This document shows positions 1 through 4,840 of a DNA stretch of 5,320 bases, piece after piece. The translations under genes and the position numbers were made by a program. The DNA comes from Methylomonas sp. Lineage in GTDB: Bacteria > Pseudomonadota > Gammaproteobacteria > Methylococcales > Methylomonadaceae. The stretch is from NCBI GenBank assembly GCA_028688235.1, contig JAQTYP010000269.1:1-5320 (forward strand), in the 5' to 3' direction. The notes beneath the pieces are model-generated. The model saw only the letters and a program-made list of their open reading frames with translations, did no database searches and was not told where the DNA came from. Position 1 is the stretch's first letter. Every line of letters begins with the position of its first letter.

Positions 1-167
1 GCGACCACTTCGATAATCACATTGCCGTCCGTTCCGGCCCGTAAGGCATGATGGATGGCGGGCAGCCTTTCGAAACGTGCGTCGACCACACTGCCGCGTA
101 TCGATACGATCGTGCCGTTTTTATTATCGATACACTCGTGGGCTAAAGCGTCATGGTTAGAAGGCAC
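1..167 (-). CDS. atpD: N-type F1Fo ATP synthase beta subunit, N-terminal fragment (cut by window edge)
   Basis: The reverse strand encodes the first 55 residues of an F1-ATPase beta subunit, the catalytic subunit of the peripheral F1 head. It includes the N-terminal beta-barrel signature NGTIVSIRGSVVDARF (about residues 17-32), followed by LPAIHHALRAGTDG and VIIEVV. The wording G-S-V-V-D-x-R-F, then LP, LRAG-x-DG and IEV resembles the alternative N-ATPase beta subunits more than the housekeeping AtpD, which usually reads GAVVDVEFP. Catalytic P-loop residues lie beyond the edge. I chose the GTG at 167-165 because a perfect AGGTGA Shine-Dalgarno (178-173) sits 5 bases upstream. An in-frame GTG at 176-174 overlaps that site and directly follows a TAG stop. 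In N-ATPase operons atpD is normally the first gene, which fits the non-coding leader behind it and reading out of the window. The family call is strong; the N-type call is from recalled sequence patterns. Coupling ion cannot be judged here. Confidence 0.82.
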   Translation of the reverse strand, partial: MPSNHDALAHECIDNKNGTIVSIRGSVVDARFERLPAIHHALRAGTDGNVIIEVV

Positions 168-172
168 TCTTG

Positions 173-178
173 TCACCT
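173..178 (-). promoter_or_regulatory. Shine-Dalgarno site that decides the atpD start
   Basis: AGGTGA on the minus strand is a six-base match to the anti-Shine-Dalgarno sequence. It stands 5 bases from the GTG at 167-165 and covers part of the earlier in-frame GTG at 176-174, so the downstream GTG is the better start. Confidence 0.65.
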
Positions 179-254
179 AGGCTGTTTTTTCAGTAACGAT
201 CATGAAGGCGTGGCACCACCCCGATCCATGAAAGAAAAACCGCTAGGAGCCAAA

Positions 255-283
255 TTTTTACTTTCATAGTAAATGGTTGTCGA
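255..283 (-). promoter_or_regulatory. candidate sigma70-type promoter for atpD operon
   Basis: On the minus strand a -35-like TCGACA (283-278; 5 of 6 consensus) and a -10-like TAAAAA (260-255; 4 of 6) are separated by exactly 17 bases. The start of transcription would fall near 248, leaving a leader of about 80 bases before atpD. A small inverted repeat, TTTACT-5-AGTAAA (257-273), lies in the spacer and touches the -10, so it could be an operator. This is pattern matching in AT-rich DNA and should be treated as tentative. Confidence 0.35.
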
Positions 284-301
284 ATTTAGGAATATGCGCA
301 A

Positions 302-457
302 AATAACTTCTTGAAACAGTAAGCATTGTGGAGGTTCGGTGACTCGCTCGACAGGACGCCGTGAATACGTCCATGTTGGCTTGGCGGCGGCTATCCCTGC
401 CGCCGACACCTGCCAATCGAGTCACTGAACCCCCTTTCCGATTTTGAAGAAGTTACT
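302..457. repeat. nested inverted-repeat element (MITE- or REP-like)
   Basis: Three layers of dyad symmetry share roughly one centre. The outer arms 302-316 and 443-457 match in 13 of 15 positions as inverted repeats (core TAACTTCTT). The middle arms 331-355 and 409-433 match in 20 of 25 (core GTGACTCG). The inner hairpin 385-405 is perfect: CGGCGGC, a 7-base loop, then GCCGCCG. The whole could fold into a long imperfect cruciform of about 156 bases. The sequence type resembles small interspersed palindromic repeats of gammaproteobacteria. That it is multicopy in this genome is inference, because no second copy occurs in the window. It contains no credible gene. It lies between the atpD promoter region and the 3' end of the small gene at 476-721, and may act as a terminator or boundary there. 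Confidence 0.6.
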
Positions 458-475
458 TCATGCTCCTTCCTTAGC

Positions 476-721
476 TTATTTGTCCCGTTTGAATGAAAAG
501 TCGCTCATCGGTACCAGGCTTAATTTCGAGCTTTTTTTGCCGGATTTGCGGCCGCCGTCATCGCCTGTTTCTATACAGTGCTTGATAAAGGCGTCCAGCT
601 CTTTTGTCGCGGTAGTCCTGTCTCGAAACGGGCCGAAATTGCCTTCTCGCGCGGAAAAATACCATTCGGTCAAACCCGTTTTAGGGTTGCGGTGACTGTA
701 AATTCTGTCAGGTTGAAACAT
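476..721 (-). CDS. small DUF6316-like protein of unknown function
   Basis: This encodes an 81-residue soluble protein without signal peptide or membrane segment. The middle reads EWYFSAREG (19-27), then GPF (30-32), then a likely helix (about 36-50) ending in IKHC. The W-Y-F-x-x-R-E-G-x-x-G-P-F pattern followed by a helix is what I associate with DUF6316, a family of short gammaproteobacterial proteins with no known role; the match is from memory. Behind it comes a Gly/Lys/Ser-rich tail (54-68) with a basic C-terminus. ATG at 721-719 is preceded by AGGT (734-731) at 9 bases spacing. The two overlapping reading frames on the other strand show no such motif. It faces away from oadG and may share the divergent promoter region. 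Its 3' end abuts the nested repeat at 302-457. Function is unknown. Confidence 0.65.
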   Translation of the reverse strand: MFQPDRIYSHRNPKTGLTEWYFSAREGNFGPFRDRTTATKELDAFIKHCIETGDDGGRKSGKKSSKLSLVPMSDFSFKRDK

Positions 722-822
722 AAGGAAATTACCTGGCGTGACGATAGGAATCGGCCGAAATTGGCGCTTGCCTTTATTATGCCCGAGATCGTGGGGTCAT
801 GGTCATTGGACAAGGCTGTCGA

Positions 823-851
823 TTGTGAAATTCGCCTAATTTGTAGATAAT
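823..851 (+). promoter_or_regulatory. candidate sigma70-type promoter of the oadGAB operon
   Basis: TTGTGA (823-828; 4 of 6 of the -35 consensus) and GATAAT (846-851; 5 of 6 of the -10) are separated by exactly 17 bases. Transcription would start near 858, giving a leader of about 28 bases before the oadG ATG at 886. This is the best promoter match in the 722-885 gap and lies in the expected place. No clear operator is visible. Confidence 0.55.
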
Positions 852-885
852 GCGGCATCACTTTGTAATTTTGGGATGGATAGCT

Positions 886-1125
886 ATGAACGAACTCGTG
901 TCGTCAGGAATAGAGCTGATGTTGATTGGCATGGGCATGGTCTTTGCGTTTTTGGCCATGCTGATCGTAGCAATCAAAAGTATGTCGGCGGCAATCTTAC
1001 GTTTTTTTCCGGGACTACCCGGCGGCCATCACGTCGGTACCCATCATGGCGATGACCTTGGCGCTATTGCGGCCATTAGCGCCGCTGTTCATCAATATCG
1101 CAAGAAACATCAACAAAAAATTTAA
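886..1125 (+). CDS. oadG: oxaloacetate decarboxylase sodium pump, gamma subunit
   Basis: This is a 79-residue protein of the OadG family, the small membrane-anchored subunit that holds alpha and beta together and carries a metal ion in its cytoplasmic tail. A single membrane helix spans about residues 9-32 (GIELMLIGMGMVFAFLAMLI), with the family-typical GMGMVF. The tail ends in IAAISAAVHQYRKKH, matching the usual AIAAAVHQYRK ending. The tail is histidine-rich: His48, His49, His53, His54, His69 and His75, plus Asp56 and Asp57. In Klebsiella OadG, C-terminal His residues and an Asp bind zinc, so a metal site is likely here too. I chose the ATG at 886 rather than 850 because the family begins MNEL and a GGGATGGA stretch (873-880) precedes it; the longer form adds 12 atypical residues and overlaps the -10. 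It is the first gene of oadGAB, 93 bases before oadA. Confidence 0.9.
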   Translation: MNELVSSGIELMLIGMGMVFAFLAMLIVAIKSMSAAILRFFPGLPGGHHVGTHHGDDLGAIAAISAAVHQYRKKHQQKI

Positions 1126-1132
1126 TTGGATA

Positions 1133-1150
1133 TCCGGATCAACGTCCGGA
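1133..1150 (+). other. small hairpin in the oadG-oadA gap
   Basis: TCCGGA, a 6-base spacer, and TCCGGA again form a 6-bp GC-rich stem just after the oadG stop. No T-run follows, so it is not a typical terminator. It might stabilise or process the messenger between oadG and oadA, but this is inference. Confidence 0.35.
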
Positions 1151-1218
1151 GAAAACGGCAATACTACCCACAAGGTATTTGCCACCCGACCCAAAAGGCA
1201 TCATAAGGAGAAACAAGA

Positions 1219-3012
1219 GTGGCAAAGGTAACAAAACCTTTAGGTATTACGGAAGTCGTGTTACGCGACGCTCACCAATCGATATTGGCGACCCGTTTGC
1301 GGATCGAAGACATGCTGCCGATATGCGAGCAACTCGATCGTATCGGTTACTGGTCTATCGAGTCCTGGGGCGGGGCAACCTTCGATGCTTGTATTCGCTA
1401 TCTTGGCGAAGATCCTTGGGAGCGCTTACGCCTGCTGAAAAAAGCCATGCCCAATACCCGCCAGCAAATGCTGTTTCGCGGCCAGAATATATTGGGTTAT
1501 CGTCATTATGCCGACGATGTCGTGGATAAGTTCGTCGAACGCTGCGTCGTCAATGGTATCGACGTTTTCCGCATTTTCGATGCGATGAACGACATGCGCA
1601 ATATAGAACGCGCCGTCAAAGCGGTTTTAAATACCGATGCGCATGCCCAAGGTACGATTTCCTATACGACTAGCCCCGTACATACGATAGATAAATGGGT
1701 AGAGCAGGGCCGCGTCATAGAAGACATGGGCGCGCACTCGATCTGTATCAAAGACATGGCAGGTCTTTTGACGCCTTATGACGCCTACGAGTTGGTCGGT
1801 AAGCTGAAAAGTGCAGTGGCCATTCCGATTCACATGCAATGCCACGCCACTACGGGTTTGAGCGTCGGCACTTATATCAAGGCGATAGAAGCCGGTTTGG
1901 ATAACGCCGACACCGCGATTTCCTCTCTGAGTATGACTTACGGCCATAATCCCACCGAAACCATAGTCGCCAGTCTGCAAGGTCAGCCTAACGACACCGG
2001 GCTGGACTTGGTCAAGCTGGAAAAAATAGCCGCGTATTTCCGCGAGGTGCGCAAAAAATATGCGCAGTTCGAAGGCAGCCTGAAAGGCGTAGACGGACGT
2101 ATCCTGGTTTCGCAAGTACCCGGCGGCATGTTGACCAATATGGAAAGCCAATTGAAAGAACAGGGCGCTTCCGATAAGTTCGACGAAGTATTGCTGGAAA
2201 TTCCGCGCGTACGGGAAGACTTGGGTTTCATTCCGTTGGTCACGCCGACTTCGCAAATCGTCGGTACTCAAGCGGTATTGAATGTATTGTCCGGCGAACG
2301 CTATAAAACCGTTAGCAAGGAAACTGCCGGCGTTTTAAAGGGCGAATACGGTGCTTCTCCGGCTCCGGTCAATAAAGAATTGCAAGCGCGCGTTTTGGAT
2401 GGCGCACAGCCCATTACCTGCCGTCCGGCCGATTTGTTGCAGCCGGAAATGGATAAATTGGTGGCCGAAGTCAAACGCAAAGCAGCGGCACAAGGCGTTA
2501 AATTGGCCGAATGTGTCGAAGAAGATGCGCTGATCGACGGCATGTTTGCGCAGATCGGTTGGAAGTTTCTGCAGAACCGGGGTAATTCGGCTGCCTTCGA
2601 ACCGGCACCGAATCCCGAAGCTTCCAGCGCCAAAGCTGCTGCCGCTCAGGCCGAGACCCCAACCGAATCCTATACCGTCAACGTCGACGGTCGCAATTAC
2701 AACGTCGTCGTGGGGCCAGGTGGTGCCAATCTATCGGTGTCGAGTGCGCCTACGATTCCGACAGGGCCGGATCTGGTCGTCACGCCGCCTATCATCAGCG
2801 GGCATGGCGTCGTCGTTTCACCGTTGGCCGGCGTGGTGCTCAAAGTGACCGTCAACATAGGCGCGCATATCAACGAAGGCGACGTGGTGATGGTATTGGA
2901 AGCAATGAAAATGGAAACCGAGATTCGCGCCAAGGTCGCCGGCATCGTCAGCGCCGTCAACGTTAAACAAGGCGATAGCGTGGCGGTCGGCGACGTTCTG
3001 GTCACGCTTTAA
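1219..3012 (+). CDS. oadA: oxaloacetate decarboxylase sodium pump, alpha subunit (biotin carboxyltransferase)
   Basis: This 597-residue cytoplasmic protein transfers the carboxyl group from oxaloacetate to biotin, releasing pyruvate; carboxybiotin is then decarboxylated at OadB. The N-terminal carboxyltransferase TIM barrel (about 5-275) has VLRDAHQSILATR (14-26) with metal ligand Asp17, and CIKDMAG (176-182) with Lys178, the lysine that is carbamylated in relatives. HMQCHATTG (205-213) has His209 but Gln207 where a His ligand is expected. A conserved carboxylase domain follows (about 290-460; SQVPGGMLTNM at 298-308). An Ala/Pro-rich linker (461-485) leads to the C-terminal biotinyl domain, with EAMKM at 561-565. 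Biotinylated Lys564 stands 33 residues from the end, as usual. The GTG start is supported by AAGGAG (1205-1210) 8 bases upstream and by the family start MAKVTKPLGIT. Propionyl- or pyruvate-carboxylase subunits share the fold, but flanking oadG and oadB settle the assignment. Confidence 0.95.
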   Translation: MAKVTKPLGITEVVLRDAHQSILATRLRIEDMLPICEQLDRIGYWSIESWGGATFDACIRYLGEDPWERLRLLKKAMPNTRQQMLFRGQNILGYRHYADDVVDKFVERCVVNGIDVFRIFDAMNDMRNIERAVKAVLNTDAHAQGTISYTTSPVHTIDKWVEQGRVIEDMGAHSICIKDMAGLLTPYDAYELVGKLKSAVAIPIHMQCHATTGLSVGTYIKAIEAGLDNADTAISSLSMTYGHNPTETIVASLQGQPNDTGLDLVKLEKIAAYFREVRKKYAQFEGSLKGVDGRILVSQVPGGMLTNMESQLKEQGASDKFDEVLLEIPRVREDLGFIPLVTPTSQIVGTQAVLNVLSGERYKTVSKETAGVLKGEYGASPAPVNKELQARVLDGAQPITCRPADLLQPEMDKLVAEVKRKAAAQGVKLAECVEEDALIDGMFAQIGWKFLQNRGNSAAFEPAPNPEASSAKAAAAQAETPTESYTVNVDGRNYNVVVGPGGANLSVSSAPTIPTGPDLVVTPPIISGHGVVVSPLAGVVLKVTVNIGAHINEGDVVMVLEAMKMETEIRAKVAGIVSAVNVKQGDSVAVGDVLVTL

Positions 3013-3029
3013 ACAAACAAAGATTATTC

Positions 3030-4157
3030 ATGGAAAATTTATCACTGTTATGGGAAAGCACCGGGCTCTATAACATCACGGGTCCGCAAATGATCATGAT
3101 GTCGGTGGGCTTTTTGCTGCTATTTTTGGCGATTAAAAAAGGCTTCGAACCCTTGTTATTGCTGCCGATAGGATTCGGCGCGATTCTGAGCAACATTCCT
3201 GTTGCGGGCATGACCGAAGAAGGCGGCGTACTTTATTACATGTACGGCGGCATAAAATCCGGGATGTTTCCGTTGTTGATTTTCTTGGGGGTCGGCGCGA
3301 TGACCGATTTCGGCCCCATGCTGGCCAATCCCAAGACGTTGTTGTTGGGCGCGGCCGCCCAGTTCGGCATCTTCGGCACCTTATTCGGCGCCTTGGCGCT
3401 GAATGCCGTGCCGGGCATGGATTTCAATCTGAAGCAGGCCGCCGCGATTGCTATCATAGGCGGTGCGGACGGTCCGACGGCGATTTACGTCGCATCCAAA
3501 CTGGCGCCGGAATTATTAGGCGCCATTGCCGTGGCCGCTTATTCTTACATGGCTTTGGTGCCCTTGATTCAACCGCCTATCATGCGCGCTTTGACCACGG
3601 AGGAAGAACGCAAAATCGAAATGCAGCAGCTTCGCACCGTCACGCAAACCGAGAAAATCGTGTTTCCGTTGATGCTGGTTACGCTAACTGCCTTTTTACT
3701 GCCTTCCGCCGCACCTTTAGTCGGCATGTTCTGCATGGGCAATTTGATGAACGCATCGGGTGTGGTCGACAGACTCAGCAAAACCGCCCAGAACGAATTG
3801 ATCAACATCGTCACGATATTTTTGGGCCTGTCCGTCGGCTCCAAACTCAGTGCGGATGCTTTTTTAACGTTGGAAACCTTAGGGATTTTGGGTCTAGGTG
3901 CGATCGCGTTTTCGATCGGCACCGCCAGCGGCGTGTTGATGGCAAAGGTCATGAACCGTTTCAGCAGCACGCCTATCAATCCTCTAATAGGCGCGGCCGG
4001 CGTATCCGCCGTGCCGATGGCGGCGCGAGTCGCAAACAAAGTCGGTCAGGAAAGCAACCCTTACAACTTTTTGTTGATGCATGCGATGGGTCCTAACGTG
4101 GCGGGGGTTATAGGTTCGGCCGTCGCAGCCGGGGTGTTGTTGAGTCTGGTCCGCTGA
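3030..4157 (+). CDS. oadB: oxaloacetate decarboxylase sodium pump, beta subunit (sodium-translocating decarboxylase)
   Basis: This 375-residue polytopic inner-membrane protein decarboxylates carboxybiotin on OadA and moves sodium ions out of the cell. Many hydrophobic segments are visible, including about 20-36, 41-57, 80-98, 104-127, 135-156, 160-182, 209-230, 256-270, 283-306 and 346-373. Residues known from the Klebsiella enzyme to matter for transport are all present: GGADGPTAIY (144-153) gives Asp147 (Klebsiella Asp203), and NPLIGAAGVSAVPMAARVANK gives Asn317, Gly321, Ser326 and Arg333 (Klebsiella Asn373, Gly377, Ser382, Arg389). The constant offset of 56 implies no gaps between these sites. 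The protein lacks the longer N-terminal part of some homologues, but MENLSLLWESTGL is a normal family start. It begins 17 bases after oadA, with no obvious Shine-Dalgarno, so translation may depend on oadA. Related glutaconyl- and methylmalonyl-CoA decarboxylase beta subunits are excluded mainly by context. Confidence 0.95.
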   Translation: MENLSLLWESTGLYNITGPQMIMMSVGFLLLFLAIKKGFEPLLLLPIGFGAILSNIPVAGMTEEGGVLYYMYGGIKSGMFPLLIFLGVGAMTDFGPMLANPKTLLLGAAAQFGIFGTLFGALALNAVPGMDFNLKQAAAIAIIGGADGPTAIYVASKLAPELLGAIAVAAYSYMALVPLIQPPIMRALTTEEERKIEMQQLRTVTQTEKIVFPLMLVTLTAFLLPSAAPLVGMFCMGNLMNASGVVDRLSKTAQNELINIVTIFLGLSVGSKLSADAFLTLETLGILGLGAIAFSIGTASGVLMAKVMNRFSSTPINPLIGAAGVSAVPMAARVANKVGQESNPYNFLLMHAMGPNVAGVIGSAVAAGVLLSLVR

Positions 4158-4201
4158 TACCTGGGTAAAGCACTTATCGTTATACACATCTAGTTTTTAT
4201 A

Positions 4202-4380
4202 CCCGTCATTCCGGCAGAGATTCATGTCAGGCTATCCTGCCTGACACCCTTCGGGTAATGCAAATCTGTTCCAGACAGATTTGTGCCGGAGCCGTAGACT
4301 GCGAGCGAATCCAGACCGCAGTGATAGCTTGAGGCTACCCCCATGGCATTTGGATGCCCGCGTCCGACGGGCATGACGAT
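4202..4380. repeat. composite interspersed palindromic repeat
   Basis: The ends are inverted: CGTCAT at 4204-4209 and ATGACG at 4373-4378. Within lie three clean hairpins: 4225-4246 (8-bp arms TGTCAGGC/GCCTGACA, loop 6), 4261-4283 (8-bp arms CAAATCTG/CAGATTTG, loop 7) and 4354-4374 (7-bp arms ATGCCCG/CGGGCAT, loop 7). A minor ACCC/GGGT pair lies at 4246-4255. The beginning CCGTCATTCC and the internal GAATCCAG resemble a widespread class of gammaproteobacterial interspersed repeats that start CCGTCATTCC and contain GGAATCCAG; that link is from memory. The two hairpins at 4225-4283 look like a different unit placed inside this repeat. No T-run follows any of the stems, so factor-independent termination is not evident. 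It could still protect the oadB 3' end. Confidence 0.55.
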
Positions 4381-4531
4381 GCTTGTGAATAACGATGAAG
4401 GTGTAAAGTATCGGATCAACGATCAAAAGCCGGATTCCGCAGGCTATAACAAGCCGTCGTGTCACCAGTCGCCATTTTACTCTGTGGAAAGTCTGGCGCC
4501 ATACAAATCCGAAAAGCGCGTGTGACATACT

Positions 4532-4587
4532 CAGTCTTTGCGAACCCTGGACTCTTCTGAAAGAAGACGTTCCGGAAAGACTGTTTT
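4532..4587 (+). terminator. long interrupted hairpin with T-tail; possible terminator
   Basis: Three perfect stem blocks nest on one axis: CAGTCTTT (4532-4539) with AAAGACTG (4576-4583), GAAC (4542-4545) with GTTC (4569-4572), and TCTTCT (4553-4558) with AGAAGA (4562-4567) around a 3-base loop. That is 18 pairs in 52 bases, followed by TTTT at 4584-4587 on the plus strand. It could end oadGAB transcription, although it lies 375 bases past oadB. It could also be the 3' end of a small RNA or a repeat. The stem is not GC-rich, and the inner loops are uneven. Confidence 0.4.
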
Positions 4588-4645
4588 CATGCTCCGCGAA
4601 TCACTGCTGGCGACCCCAAGCAGCCAATGAAGATGAATTTGAACA

Positions 4646-4670
4646 GACAAGAAAAGGCAGATAAGCTGCC
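4646..4670 (-). terminator. weak candidate terminator for the leftward membrane-protein gene
   Basis: On the minus strand GGCAG, a 5-base loop and CTGCC (4670-4656) are followed by TTTTCTTGT (4655-4647). The position is downstream of the stop at 4841 in the right orientation. The stem is only 5 bp, and the REP-like cluster lies between, so confidence is low. Confidence 0.28.
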
Positions 4671-4683
4671 ATTCAAAATGTAG

Positions 4684-4768
4684 GTGCGATTAGCTTGCGT
4701 AATCGCACATTTCGAAGTCAACATTCCTCCGATTACGCTATCGCAAATCGGAGCTTGGGCTCGCCCAA
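4684..4768. repeat. REP/BIME-like cluster of three hairpins
   Basis: Three dyads follow each other: 4684-4708 (9-bp arms GTGCGATTA/TAATCGCAC, loop 7), 4727-4753 (8-bp arms CTCCGATT/AATCGGAG, loop 11) and 4755-4768 (6-bp arms TTGGGC/GCCCAA, loop 2). The first two share the core CGATTA/TAATCG, with GCGATTAGC and CCGATTACGC in like orientation, so they look like diverged copies of one unit. Short dyads of the form GTAGGTGCGATTAGC followed by GCGTAATCGCAC are familiar as dispersed repeats in gammaproteobacteria; that is from memory. The site between two convergent genes is typical for such elements. Confidence 0.6.
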
Positions 4769-4802
4769 CCGGCCAAATCCGGACAACTGCGTTTCGATCA
4801 TC

Positions 4803-4826
4803 AGTGGCAGCAATTGATTTGCCACT
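4803..4826 (-). other. hairpin just downstream of the glycosyltransferase-like gene
   Basis: AGTGGCA and TGCCACT form a perfect 7-bp stem with a 10-base loop, 14 bases past the minus-strand stop codon. No T-run follows on the minus strand. It may stabilise the 3' end of the messenger or form part of a rho-dependent end. Confidence 0.35.
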
Positions 4827-4840
4827 TGCCTGTCAGTTTG

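Larger units (their letters stand above)
4158..4840. other. 683-base gap without a credible gene, rich in hairpins
   Basis: No open frame in this stretch shows a recognisable motif, a good ribosome site or a composition like the neighbouring genes; the short frames across 4222-4528 run through palindromic repeats. The gap lies between the convergent 3' ends of oadB and the glycosyltransferase-like gene. It holds a composite repeat (4202-4380), a long hairpin with a T-tail (4532-4587), a weak minus-strand terminator (4646-4670), a REP-like cluster (4684-4768) and a hairpin near the minus-strand gene (4803-4826). Bases 4158-4201 and 4381-4531 show nothing I can name. Confidence 0.7.

Noticed and set aside
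200..409. 69-codon open frame on the minus strand
   Set aside because: It runs into the nested inverted repeat, has no ribosome site or known motif, and its low-complexity start comes from the GC-rich inner hairpin.
770..784. CATAAT as -10 of a promoter for the small gene at 476-721
   Set aside because: No acceptable -35 lies 16-18 bases upstream on the minus strand, so I did not list it.
850..885. Earlier ATG for oadG
   Set aside because: It overlaps the proposed -10, lacks a ribosome site and would add 12 residues not seen in the family.
1627..2271. 214-codon open frame on the minus strand
   Set aside because: It lies wholly inside oadA, whose assignment is certain, and shows no family motif; such antisense frames are common in GC-biased genes.
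4163..4204. GGGTA/TACCC pair around a T-run just after oadB, as a terminator
   Set aside because: The stem is only 5 bp with a loop of over 30 bases, and the T-run lies inside the loop.
4222..4528. Short open frames on both strands downstream of oadB
   Set aside because: They cross palindromic repeats and have no ribosome sites or recognisable motifs.
4202..4768. CRISPR array
   Set aside because: The dyads are of different sequence and irregular spacing; there are no identical direct repeats with uniform spacers.
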